A stretch of DNA of 64,000 nt from positions 44,250-108,249 of the forward strand of contig JACREZ010000004.1 in assembly GCA_016212665.1 (NCBI GenBank). Reading direction: 5' to 3'. Source of the DNA: Ignavibacteriota bacterium (GTDB taxonomy: Bacteria; Bacteroidota; Ignavibacteria; UBA10030; SZUA-254). The first letter of the stretch is position 1, and each line of letters starts with the position of its first letter. This document shows, one piece after another, positions 48,801 through 54,791 of the stretch. The notes beneath the pieces are model-generated. The model did not search any database and was not told where the DNA came from. It worked only from the letters and a program-made list of their open reading frames with translations. Position numbers and translations under genes: made by a program.

Positions 48801-49011
48801 CGTTCACTGTTGTTGTAGTACGCAACGTTGTCCTGACCGGAACTGTTTGCATGGTACGAACCATTGACTGAACAACGTTACCTGCATACGGGTTGGACTT
48901 CACATTCGACCATCGAAGAGAATCGCTCGCCTTGCTTTGTGCAAGCGCTGTTTGAAGAACAAAAAATGATAATAACACTATAACCGTTAAGAAAACTCTC
49001 GCTACCTTCAT
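36811..49011 (-). CDS. Giant T9SS-secreted protein with six GATase-like/ASH composite repeats
   Basis: This 4066-residue protein starts with a signal peptide (residues 1-25, ending ALAQ). AGGAAGG lies 8 nt before the ATG. Residues about 75-490 form a sialidase/BNR-like propeller with at least five Asp-boxes (STDEGGTW, STNGGETW, STDGGDTW). Six composite repeats of 417-452 residues follow. Each has a flavodoxin/GATase-like domain (GVSILFDAYHSY...GGGLVIIGDDY) starting near residues 683, 1135, 1586, 2016, 2466 and 2883, followed by Ig-like strands ending SNDP and an ASH/choice-of-anchor-D domain. In a seventh unit (about 3318-3538) a beta-propeller replaces the GATase-like part, and in an eighth (about 3748-3914) a lectin-like sandwich. 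A T9SS tail (YPNPFNPTTTVRF) begins near 3976. No conserved catalytic Cys is visible in the GATase-like copies, so a structural or adhesive role seems likely. Confidence 0.85.
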   Translation of the reverse strand: MKVARVFLTVIVLLSFFVLQTALAQSKASDSLRWSNVKSNPYAGNVVQSMVRTMQTVPVRTTLRTTTTVNGSVSVYPNIQIHPSTITTQSEISVAMHPENPAKLFVGSNAVHYTTSFGSQGWYYTTDEGQTWSGSDTLPTHNDPNDFLADPSVAIGSDGTLFFNALLIDDRYRNFAFVTRSTDEGGTWSQVLIPGSEGEDDKNHMTVDNSPNSPYLNNIYTAFTDFRQNSYPVVFSRSTNSGKSFSPRTVISDSVGTFLAQGVNLAVGINGEVYAAWSGYDTWPPTTSNLGFAKSTNGGETWESSRSIATVNDLRGYLRKGNESIRVSSFPSIAVDYSNGSRRGWMYIVYADKQSSQPDIMLIRSTDGGDTWSTPKRVNTDNTNLDQWMPWIAVDKATGVLFVTYYDSRNFPANDSAEVFVSFSVDGGESFDDVLVSDVPFLPASIDGLAGGYMGDYIGIVAANGTAWPCWNDNRTGIHQVYTAKVQLFDMQMTKRIHIDKDSLLFDDVFVGMQETLHVSISNIGLHDTLEVTDISSTHGKFQPLSTSFSIPPLQGEQLSVLFSQADSQQVYEGELLISSNDSLQPVLHLPMKARSILPPEIHIAPLSFDYDLQGGDSVETEMMIRNSGNGTLQFELNIESGTTSNVKMIASYKEQIMERNEDFSMNKRTMRQSSREESRKLSDYNLNGVSILFDAYHSYADTYYVPLLVKDLKNAGAEISIMTSGAYDYDVLKQYSMLFILEANYYLPEHEVEELKRYLQSGGGLVIIGDDYPDISSDWTSFAGITAERGGYSGVTSDITPHEVTNNVEQLYFGSVLSVLDVISPATSLVRLSGESIVAASQYGSGKIVFITDDDILGTYTLYDNSVLLMNSFQWAGTETWLILSQQNGEVSPHDSLPVSIKIHTKDLLGGTYNRMLVASSNDPQQPEVRTPVNIRVHGVPDMIVNDEVQFGKAYVGYPKTVNFSIVNDGTDSLLISTIASDNSEFTVLQPTPFSVQSLSSIEMQLQFIPTQEGNRTGQIIISSNDPDTPFDTVNVFGVGNNPPHIEVNPNSLSYELNVGDSIGTTLQVTNSGSDTLSFTLGTGLVQTMYTATHQNKNTLPWFTITLPEKETPPELVHQIPDAEEKSNLLPTLDLHGVNILIDRVHSYYDTSYFMLYYFSRDMKDAGATVSLMTGGEYTFEELSNYDFIIVVEPNTELSISERAALQQYLESGGGLFIIGDDYPQITSTWTDFAGIIPQTGGYSGITGDLTYHPVTQNVDTLSFTSVNATLTVEEPAISLARISGETVLAVSTIGGGNIVFSVDESTLYNYFSYDNRTMFLNAVEWLAGSAWLKYDPILGKLLPDSSATIRVSLNAEHLLDGLYRTKFVFQSNDPATPELAVPLDVTVHGAPSIAVPESLLFEPTFVNYSTSTMLEIRSNGTDTLIISNIQSDNPDFSPFFGGPTFIPPNQKIYFTVSFHSQAVGVQTGTLSVFSNDATNPVVTVRVIGEAIEPPQMEVTPTEITLSVTEGDSIASQFSITNNGLGTLEYHLTSEAQPGVAASQLEEKNQGEFFQQSLTASFDASKDGTTSNEFHENNTRSAPSIDLMGKKILFSRYYNGFDTSSSIIKTLFQDLRDAGAEVVVKGFYQLYYDSIKQYSTIILIEPSSNLYSDERDDVEEYIRQGGSLFVCGDDYVSAISSWVSFAKMNVYEEQVSGITSDIKPHPVTYEVDTLMFSAAYARIKTSSYSRPIVRLFGKTLAAVGTYGEGKIVCITDDNLLADYDQYDNRTFVLNSFAWLSSPAWLDYSPDSGIVPANSSEAITLRANASALGGGKYKATIKVTSNDPLNTTEYVAVNFTVIGAPNIVLLTKSVDFGNVFIGYPDTTEIVVRNSGSVPLSITNIVSSNSKFVPLDSVAFELPPKHSDTLRVRYFTEVLGVDTGTLSISSNDSTDPVATVALRGVGVYPPHIEVTPDSLSFTLNYGDTSNAPFTLKNTGLGTLEFEIETNTETSRFLGIEPQSERTPDELQSVVPVNLQGLNILFDAYHSSWDTSTSVITELVRDLRQAGANINVLRNRFTADTLSRYSAIMILNPYYSLQPNEVTALTEFVQRGGHVFICGENYISNLNQWTSYAGINFVSQYFSGGIITDITPHEVTANVDTLRMSYLYAYITNSGVATSLARISGNTLLAVSEYYKGRVVAISSPNVLSYYTYNDNKQMLLNSFGWFAGKNWLSVLPEKGTIPSNTNRNLTATVRTASLEGGTYNGQIRVKSNDPERKTVEVSVRLRVIGVPNIALAPVSLDFGDGYIGFADTLSLTIYNRGTDSLNIQNIQSSNLRFSVAGEVAFKIPPKQKRNVVVQFTPIATGTQTGMLTVSSNDPDSPQLTVQISGRGIYPPHLSVFPTSLDVILNEGDSLVIPLTFTNTGLGTLNFSISTEELDTSSSLLRSVENASGEMTEEEKEKQLQQVKIFSLESSSITATSKPLAGMKVLFDRVHTYYDTSVSPVRNIIRDIRNLGATISVLANQGLNSDTLAQYSILLVYDPNYNELTSEEIEILKEYVQKGGGLFVVTDYNGRSNLLWTLFSGITTVFNNNNFSGYGNEITSHPLTQNVDTLFVSTRISLNISSPAISLVRLGGLTTTAASEYGMGRIVCLSSQNPIANYDYYDHKTFIRNAFSWLGSIRWLSATPDTGTITSGNSMIINALFHAEEIDSGKYYASLNIQSNDPALTLRKIPVQLTVNPAPSIALKNDSLDFEEGFIGYPDTLLLEIQNNGSDTLRVTSINSNQTEFSTTNQSGFVISPHGKYLLHTTFIPTQPGAVQGIYTLLTNDPSDSLVNIFVRGIGVHPPHLLVSTDTLRFVLNSRDSLQQNFPIENSGLGGLKFDIKRKYQTTRFNQRNEIVASGNLSGIKILFDKSRSSDTSSFIQFFSDVRNVGAEIISMKTGRLSFDTLLRYSLYMIVNPYIKASQQDIETLKRFMNAGGGVFVAGNNSEIVSSWTDFAGMTSEYSYNSGMTSEITSHEISENISSIYIQNPNVAILVQPPSLSIVRLSGKTMVAVSSYGIGNIVCMSDAVIRNLNSSADNKKLALNIIEWTGKPSWMNVTPSSGMVASNQTLNAGLNVRCGGLSGGLYEGSIVLSSNDPARKSIVIPATLQVKSSPKLVSSVSSIEFGEVTFGYSDTTSFIIRNEGSDDLLVGSMSIDNTDFSIVGGTTFTVPSYKSKTVFVAFHPSSIGNANAHLQIVSNDSDKTNFHINVQGIGVLPSQLSVSPDTLSFLLNKGDRIRSAITVNNSGAGLLRYDVEVLPGSPFTTEVIQSASDTTKGKTETHIELNSAIVAKWIPAPGNTRGLTWLNNSLWAVVENFGGYKLYEIDTSDGTIVSQFPIYGGTYFGLTTDGKDLFICNPTNEQIKQYTPTGLYVGYISTGSISDVHGIAWDGTYFWIVGTTASKIVKMNKSGTIFQTFSVQPNQISLPEDMEWVGSKTNGKLWMADAGSEMDINEISIGSSSFQITRELPFPIRSGVPKGVAYDGKYLWLSGYNSTYIYAIDEKKIGMPWLSVSEDTGTVLPASSDSFHIEINTTELLCGNSVFAQIILNSNDPVHPRVIVPVKVQVLSESNVTASKDTLNFDETFVGYKDTVSFFLSNPGCDTLRVQTIAPADSVFYVLTSTPLQIPPAGSKTISVMFKPYESKRYYASLQIVSSDPRTPVLEIPMRATSLFPPIVSVSHDSIVALLPTDSTTSVAFSINNQGASPLRFTLKEGFDNTLTSANLIGDTTLFAAGQDGKVRGNIFYIYKNILLREFKCYLDITYATGMRFVVYSATSSNGVFTKIKEITIPNSGTGRKFYSSGAMEVPLEKNKYYFIGVAYIGTIKLAYKSVTLPMDVQFGSLVSAATINKFPPPDTVTPSTSSIFLWTQSLAVGTRIFASFVPESGVVEAGNVEMITATIQTPDDTGRYRSSILVSSNDPATPVKLIPVRVDVVLDVTEEGTVIPKQFALHQSYPNPFNPTTTVRFDVPNEEVVVIKIFNVLGQEVATLLNERMTPGSYKLRWDASNYPTGLYMVRMQAGDISSGSGQVFSDVKRMLLVK

Positions 49012-49335
49012 CTGAGTAACCTTCCTACTTTATGAATACATTGTTAATTTTGTGTGCTTATCGTTCCGATAAAGAAATGAACTAACTCTTTTTTCATTGC
49101 TCTACCGAATGGTCAACAGTCCGTTTGAGAATCTACTGCCTGTTGAATTGTGTGTATGGTAAGAATTCTTTTTGAGAAAGGCAATAATTTTCGCGAAAAA
49201 ATTAACTCTGTTATTGGATACATGAACATTTGATACACATTGCCGTATATCCTTTGTCCGCAAATTGCCATAACAACAAAAATTCCGTACAATCAATCAA
49301 CCCGACAACACAATCACTTTGGTCTGTGTAGAAAT
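49012..49335. other. Divergent control region between the giant protein and the hybrid sensor
   Basis: This 324-nt AT-rich gap has no gene. It must hold promoters in both directions. The rightward one is recognisable (49265-49293); the leftward one is not clear to me. A short palindrome TTATCGTTCCGATAA lies at 49068-49082, 57 nt before the giant gene's start codon, and could be an operator. Frames that reach leftwards from the sensor gene to 49240 begin upstream of the promoter and are not used. Confidence 0.45.
49265..49293 (+). promoter_or_regulatory. Probable promoter of the hybrid sensor gene
   Basis: TTGCCA (49265-49270) and TACAAT (49288-49293) are separated by 17 nt. Transcription from about 49300 supports the ATG at 49336 over the upstream in-frame ATG at 49240. 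Confidence 0.4.
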
Positions 49336-52300
49336 ATGAAAAACCGGCTACGTCCATTCAACTCTTATTATCATTCATTTGCGATGCACAATCGTTTCCA
49401 CCGTGCGTTGCTACCACTTGTGTTGTCTCTCCTTACCTCGCTCTCGCTCACCGCGCAAATTGACAACCTCAACTTCGACCGGCTCTCGCTCGAACAGGGA
49501 CTTTCCCAAAGCAACATCCAATGGATTCTTCAGGACCGCTACGGCTTCATGTGGTTCAGCACGCAGGATGGTTTGAACATGTACGATGGCTACAACTTTA
49601 CTGTGTATCGCCACGACCCGCAGGATGTCTCTTCATTAGCGGGAAATTTTCTCACACGATTATACGAAGACAAAGACGGAAACATCTGGACAATTCTCGG
49701 TATCGGCGGCATCAACAAATTTGATAGGAATCTCGGAAAGTTCATCTATTACACGCATGACCCAAAAAACAAAAACAGTTTAAGCGGAAACATCGTCACG
49801 GCGTTGCATCACGATAAGAACAATCAAATGTGGCTCGGCACAAATGTCGGTCTTGATAAACTTGACCTCACCACCGGAACGTTCACACATTATCAAAATA
49901 TCGGAAAAGATTCCGCTGTTGCAGGAAGTAACATCGTAACCGTCATCTATGAAGACAAGTCGGGGTTTATCTGGTTCGGCACGAATCATGGAGTAAAAAA
50001 ATACGACCGGACGAACGACCAATTTTCAAGTTACCATCTGAGTTTAAGCAACCCGGTCATTACAAGCATCATCGAAGACAAGAGCGGTAATCTATGGCTC
50101 GGCACAAAATCCGGCTTGAACAAATTCGAAATCAAAACGAAAAAATTTACTTCCTACAAACACTACCCGCACGACCCGAATAGTTTAATCGGAAACGTCA
50201 TCAATGTGGTACTGCTCGACCATGAAAATACCATCTGGGTCGGAACAACGGAAGGTTTGGCAAGATTGGATGAAGCCACTTCAACATTCACTCGCTTCTC
50301 GCACGTTCACAATCAGCCATACAGCATCAGCGGAAATAATATCACCTCTCTCTATGAAGACTCGTTCGGGCTCCTCTGGATTATCAACTCTGAGCGTGAA
50401 CTCAATGTGTATGATAAAAAAACAAACCGCTTTCGACTCGTCAGGCATAATCCATACGACGAAAAAAGTCTCAGCCACAACGATGTCAGTTTTGTGTTTG
50501 AAGACCGTTCGGCAACGCTGTGGCTCGGAACGTACGGCGGAGGCATCAACAAGTTCAGCAGGAAAAAACTCAAGTTCAATCTTTACCGGCATGACCCGTT
50601 GGCATCGTACGGTTTGAATAGCAATGCAGTCTCTGCACTCTATGAAGAAAGAGACGGTATTCTCTGGGTAGGAACTCAGGACAACGGGTTGAATCGCTTC
50701 GACCGCAAGCATGAAACGGTGGAGTACTTCACTCATAATCCGGCAAGCAGCAACTCCATCAGTGATGATGCAATCACAGCAATCATGGAAGAGTACGACG
50801 GAACTCTGTGGATTGGAACGCGAAACGGATTGAACATCTTAAATAAAAAAACAGGTTCATTCACGCGAATGAAAAATCTTGAAGAAAAAATTCCTTCGGG
50901 AACACCGTTACAAATCAATGCGCTTCTTCAGGACAACCATGGCTTGATGTGGATTGCGACCGAATCGGGATTATTCAGTTATGAACAATCGAGCAAGAAA
51001 ATTAATCATTACACGTTCGATGCTTCCAACCCCAAAAGCATCAGTTCGGATAATGTGTGGGCATTGCTGGAAGATACCGATGGCGAATTGTGGATTGGAA
51101 CTGCTGTCGGTGGTTTGAATAAATTTCTCCGCGAGTCAAACGAGTTCGAGCGATTCATGTTCAGCCCAGCAAACCCCATTGGCTTGAACAACAGAACAGT
51201 CACCGTGTTGTACGAATCAAAATTGAACAAGAATTTTTTATGGATAGGAACGTACAGCGGCGGCTTGAATTTGTATGATAAATCAACCCGGACATTCAAA
51301 TTCTTCACGGAGAAAGACGGGCTTTCCAACAACCGGGTGAACGGAATTCTGGAAGATGATGACGGCAATCTCTGGATAAGCACCATTGGCGGCTTGACAA
51401 AATTCAATCCGACAACGTGGAACGCGCGTGTGTATGACTTCACCGACGGATTGCAAAGTAACGAATTTATCCGTGGTTCGTATTGCAAAACCCGTGCGGG
51501 CGAAATGTTCTTCGGCGGCATTAATGGCATGAACAGTTTTTTCCCGAAAGCAATCAAAGACAATCAATACATTCCTCCCGTTGTCTTATCTTCGTTTATG
51601 AAATTCGATAAGCCGATTATGTTCGATGAAACAATTCCGTTGGTGAAAGAAGTTCAACTAACACACAATGATAATTTCTTCTCTATAGAGTTTGCCGCGC
51701 TTGATTATACAGCGCCACAAAAAAATCATTACGCATACATGATGGAAGGTTTCGACCCGGATTGGATTTCTTCCGGCTCTCGCCGCTATGCAAGTTACAC
51801 CAACCTTGACCCGGGAACCTACACGTTCCGATTCAAAGGCTCGAACAACGACGGCGTGTGGAACGAAACAGGAAGTTCCATCAGCATTATCATAGCGCCT
51901 CCGTTTTACAAAACCATATGGTTTAGAATTCTTGGTGGTATATTCATTGTTGGATTTGTCTATGGCTCGTACCGGTTGCGCGTGAGAAGTATTCATTCAC
52001 AAAAGAAGAACCTTGAAGCGGTTGTCAAACAACGAACCGATGAATTGCAACACCGGACTGATGAATTGCAAAAATCCCGCGACCTGTTGGAACAGCGCGT
52101 CCTTGAACGAACGGCGGAACTCCGCGAGAGCAACGAATCCCTTCGCAAGTTGAAAGAGTTCAACGAAAACGTTGTTCAAACAATGGCAGAGGGTGTTCTT
52201 GTTGATGATGAAAGAGAGCGCATCACGTACGTCAACCCTGCATTGGCAACGTTGCTCGGGTATGAACCTCAGGAACTCCTCGGAAAACGCTGGTCTGACT

Positions 52301-54012
52301 TGGTTCCATCAAACCTGAAACATATTGCACGTGCCGCGCAGGAACGGAGAAAAGAAGGCGCTGTTGACCACTACGAAATGCAAGTCATCCGCAAAGATGG
52401 CTCACGAATCAGCTTGCTCATTGGCGGAAGCCCGTTGTTTGAAAACGGAGTGTTCGTCGGCACCATCGGTGTGTTTACGGATTTGAGCGAGCGGATTCGC
52501 TCGGAGGAACAAATCAAGAATCAGGCGGCGCTCATCGAGAATGCGCATGACGCAATCGCCGTGTGTGACCTCGAAGGAAGAATTTCGTATTGGAACAAAA
52601 GCGCTGAATTAATTTACGGATGGAAGAAGGAAGAAATTCAGGAGAAGAATGTCAACGAAATTTTGTACAAGGAATATTCTCCCGAAATCGTAGATGCGCT
52701 GAGAACAGTTCTCGACAAAGGCGAATGGACGGGCGAGTTACAACAAGTTACAAAGACCGGAAAAGGCGTTATTGTTGATAGCCGATGGACGCTGTTGAAA
52801 GACCGCGAAGGATTTCCCAAATCCATCCTGCTCATCAACACAGACATCACCGAAAAAGTAAAATTGCAGATGCAATTTCTCCGTACGCAACGCCTCGAAA
52901 GTCTCGGTACGCTTGCGAGCGGTATCGCTCACGATTTGAATAATGTCCTCGCTCCGATTTTAATGGCAGTGCAAATTCTGAAAAGAAAGTTTGTTGATGA
53001 ATCGAGCAACCGGATGTTGGATACGCTCGAAACAAGCGCGAAGCGCGGCTCAGACATCGTGAAGCAAGTATTGACGTTCGCCCGCGGCGTTGAAGGAAAA
53101 CAGGATGAACTACAACCGAAACATCTGCTGAAAGAAATTCAATCTATCATCAACGAAACGTTCCCGAAATCAATCACATTAAAAACAAATATTCAAAGTG
53201 AACTCTGGACAGTTGCCGGAGATGCCACACATCTTCATCAGGTGTTGATGAATCTCTGTGTAAATGCCCGCGACGCGATGCCTGACGGCGGTACACTTTC
53301 GCTCTCGCTTGAAAATATTTTGCTGGATGAAACGTATGTCAAATTGCATCCTCAGGCGAAGCAAGGAAAGTATGTTGTCTTCGCCGTCTCAGATACGGGA
53401 ACGGGAATGACACAGGAAGTCATGGAAAAAATATTCGAGCCGTTCTTCACGACAAAGGGAATCGGAAAAGGAACGGGCTTGGGACTTTCCACAGTGAACG
53501 GAATTGTGAAAGAACATGGCGGCTTCATCAACGTGTACAGCGAATTGAACAAAGGCACTTCGTTCAAAATTTATATTCCCGCAAGTAAGAAAACTGATGG
53601 GAAGACTTCGGAACCATCGCATGTCAATCTTCCCGCCGGCAACGGAGAATTACTTCTCGTGGTTGATGATGAAGCGGCAATTCGTCAGGTCACAAAAGGA
53701 ACACTGGAAACATTCGGCTACAAAGTGGTGATTGCTAACGACGGCATCGAAGCGGAAGCAAAATACCGCGAACACCAAAACAACATCACCATCGTGCTGA
53801 CTGATATGATGATGCCATCCCGCGACGGAACGGCGACAATCAAAATCCTGACGGAAATAAATCCGAACGTTAAAATCATCATCACAAGCGGATTAGTCTC
53901 GCACGACATACTCGCCTCGGAAGTAACCGGAACCGTGAAAGCATTCCTGCCAAAGCCCTACACCGCGGAACGGTTGTTGAGAACAATTTATGACGTGCTT
54001 TCTGAATCATAA
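49336..54012 (+). CDS. Large hybrid two-component sensor (Reg_prop, Y_Y_Y, PAS, HisKA, REC)
   Basis: From the ATG at 49336 the product has 1558 residues. A signal anchor (ALLPLVLSLLTSLSLTAQ) is followed by about 14 propeller repeats (pattern YEDKSGFIWFGTNHGVKKYD) that form two periplasmic beta-propellers, a Y_Y_Y domain and a transmembrane helix near residue 870. Then come a coiled coil (QQRTDELQHRTDELQ-like), two PAS domains (about 942-1175), HisKA with His1199 (ASGIAHDLNN), an ATPase domain and a receiver with Asp1490 (VLTDMMMPSRDG). HTCS regulators of Bacteroidota, which share this periplasmic half, usually end in an AraC DNA-binding domain. None is present here, so output needs another regulator. 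An ATG at 49384 is a possible alternative start. Confidence 0.9.
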   Translation: MKNRLRPFNSYYHSFAMHNRFHRALLPLVLSLLTSLSLTAQIDNLNFDRLSLEQGLSQSNIQWILQDRYGFMWFSTQDGLNMYDGYNFTVYRHDPQDVSSLAGNFLTRLYEDKDGNIWTILGIGGINKFDRNLGKFIYYTHDPKNKNSLSGNIVTALHHDKNNQMWLGTNVGLDKLDLTTGTFTHYQNIGKDSAVAGSNIVTVIYEDKSGFIWFGTNHGVKKYDRTNDQFSSYHLSLSNPVITSIIEDKSGNLWLGTKSGLNKFEIKTKKFTSYKHYPHDPNSLIGNVINVVLLDHENTIWVGTTEGLARLDEATSTFTRFSHVHNQPYSISGNNITSLYEDSFGLLWIINSERELNVYDKKTNRFRLVRHNPYDEKSLSHNDVSFVFEDRSATLWLGTYGGGINKFSRKKLKFNLYRHDPLASYGLNSNAVSALYEERDGILWVGTQDNGLNRFDRKHETVEYFTHNPASSNSISDDAITAIMEEYDGTLWIGTRNGLNILNKKTGSFTRMKNLEEKIPSGTPLQINALLQDNHGLMWIATESGLFSYEQSSKKINHYTFDASNPKSISSDNVWALLEDTDGELWIGTAVGGLNKFLRESNEFERFMFSPANPIGLNNRTVTVLYESKLNKNFLWIGTYSGGLNLYDKSTRTFKFFTEKDGLSNNRVNGILEDDDGNLWISTIGGLTKFNPTTWNARVYDFTDGLQSNEFIRGSYCKTRAGEMFFGGINGMNSFFPKAIKDNQYIPPVVLSSFMKFDKPIMFDETIPLVKEVQLTHNDNFFSIEFAALDYTAPQKNHYAYMMEGFDPDWISSGSRRYASYTNLDPGTYTFRFKGSNNDGVWNETGSSISIIIAPPFYKTIWFRILGGIFIVGFVYGSYRLRVRSIHSQKKNLEAVVKQRTDELQHRTDELQKSRDLLEQRVLERTAELRESNESLRKLKEFNENVVQTMAEGVLVDDERERITYVNPALATLLGYEPQELLGKRWSDLVPSNLKHIARAAQERRKEGAVDHYEMQVIRKDGSRISLLIGGSPLFENGVFVGTIGVFTDLSERIRSEEQIKNQAALIENAHDAIAVCDLEGRISYWNKSAELIYGWKKEEIQEKNVNEILYKEYSPEIVDALRTVLDKGEWTGELQQVTKTGKGVIVDSRWTLLKDREGFPKSILLINTDITEKVKLQMQFLRTQRLESLGTLASGIAHDLNNVLAPILMAVQILKRKFVDESSNRMLDTLETSAKRGSDIVKQVLTFARGVEGKQDELQPKHLLKEIQSIINETFPKSITLKTNIQSELWTVAGDATHLHQVLMNLCVNARDAMPDGGTLSLSLENILLDETYVKLHPQAKQGKYVVFAVSDTGTGMTQEVMEKIFEPFFTTKGIGKGTGLGLSTVNGIVKEHGGFINVYSELNKGTSFKIYIPASKKTDGKTSEPSHVNLPAGNGELLLVVDDEAAIRQVTKGTLETFGYKVVIANDGIEAEAKYREHQNNITIVLTDMMMPSRDGTATIKILTEINPNVKIIITSGLVSHDILASEVTGTVKAFLPKPYTAERLLRTIYDVLSES

Positions 54013-54039
54013 TGTTTATGAACGCTATCAAAGAAATAT

Positions 54040-54109
54040 GTCATTCCGACGTATGTCGGAATCTAAAACACGTATGATAGAACAGATGCCGAAATAAATT
54101 CGGCATGAC
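54040..54109. repeat. REPIN-like double palindrome, copy 1 (intergenic)
   Basis: The 70-nt element runs from GTCAT to ATGAC. It contains two palindromes, TTCCGAC-GTAT-GTCGGAA (54044-54061 region) and GCCGAA-ATAAA-TTCGGC (54088-54104), joined by a spacer with ATCTAAAACACGTA. The ends are reverse complements of each other. The same framework occurs at 55757-55824 with different palindrome bodies. It follows the sensor gene by 27 nt and could also act as a transcript end. Confidence 0.75.
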
Positions 54110-54154
54110 GACAAAAACAATTTTTTGAGATTTCGTCAATGTTTGATTCCTATT

Positions 54155-54182
54155 TGTCAACCTTTCCCCTCATCCCATCGTC
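54155..54182 (+). promoter_or_regulatory. Possible ECF-type promoter for self-control of the sigma operon
   Basis: TGTCAACC (54155-54162) is followed after 16 nt by CGTC (54179-54182). The AACC / CGTC pair with this spacing is the pattern of promoters read by ECF sigma factors such as SigM, SigX and SigW of Bacillus. It lies 25 nt before the GTG start of an ECF sigma gene, as expected for autoregulation. Confidence 0.4.
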
Positions 54183-54207
54183 TTAACGATTGAAACAATG
54201 AAACCAC

Positions 54208-54789
54208 GTGATTGACGAACAAACCCTCGTCGAACAAACCCGGAACGGCAATATGAACGCCTTTCGGCAGTTAGTCGAACGATATCAGGTGAAAATCTAT
54301 CGCCTTGCTTATGATTTATCCGGTAACCATCTCGATGCCCAAGATGTGTCGCAGGATGTTTTCCTGAAAGCGTACAAGTCGCTCCACAATTTTCGCGGCG
54401 ACTCGAAGTTCGGGACGTGGCTCTATCGTATCACGGTCAACACGTGTTACGACCATCGAAGTAAAAAATCGCTAACCATGTTCAAGCCAACTCATTTAAC
54501 AGACGATGACGAGAACTCAATTCCCGTTGAGCCGCGCAGTACTTCCGTCACGCCCGAACAATCAGCAGAAGCGAGTCTCATTCAAAAAGATATTGAACGA
54601 GCGCTTGAACAATTAACGCCGCGTGAAAAAATCGTCTTCACACTCCGGCATTACCACGACCTCCCTTTGAAAGAAATTGCCGACATGTTGGAAATTTCTC
54701 TCGGCTCAGTGAAGACGTTACTCTTCCGCGCCATCAGACGATTACAGAGTGAACTTTCGATATATCGGGAAGAATTAGGAATAGAATAA
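54208..54789 (+). CDS. ECF RNA polymerase sigma factor
   Basis: This 193-residue sigma factor starts at GTG; no in-frame ATG is nearby (the ATG at 54198 is out of frame). Region 2 is YQVKIYRLAYDLSGNHLDAQ followed by DVSQDVFLKAYKSL and FGTWLYRITVNTCYDH. Region 4 is LTPREKIVFTLRHYHDLPL with the helix-turn-helix EIADMLEISLGSVKTLLFRA. It is the typical ECF length. The anti-sigma gene begins 2 nt after its stop. Confidence 0.93.
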   Translation: MIDEQTLVEQTRNGNMNAFRQLVERYQVKIYRLAYDLSGNHLDAQDVSQDVFLKAYKSLHNFRGDSKFGTWLYRITVNTCYDHRSKKSLTMFKPTHLTDDDENSIPVEPRSTSVTPEQSAEASLIQKDIERALEQLTPREKIVFTLRHYHDLPLKEIADMLEISLGSVKTLLFRAIRRLQSELSIYREELGIE

Positions 54790-54791
54790 CT

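Noticed and set aside
49240..49335. N-terminal extension of the hybrid sensor from the ATG at 49240
   Set aside because: It starts upstream of the probable promoter at 49265-49293 and would place 45-60 polar residues before the signal anchor.
54040..54109. Simple terminator after the hybrid sensor
   Set aside because: Two palindromes with shared end motifs recur at 55757 inside a gene, and there is no T-run. A mobile repeat explains it better, although it may also end transcripts.
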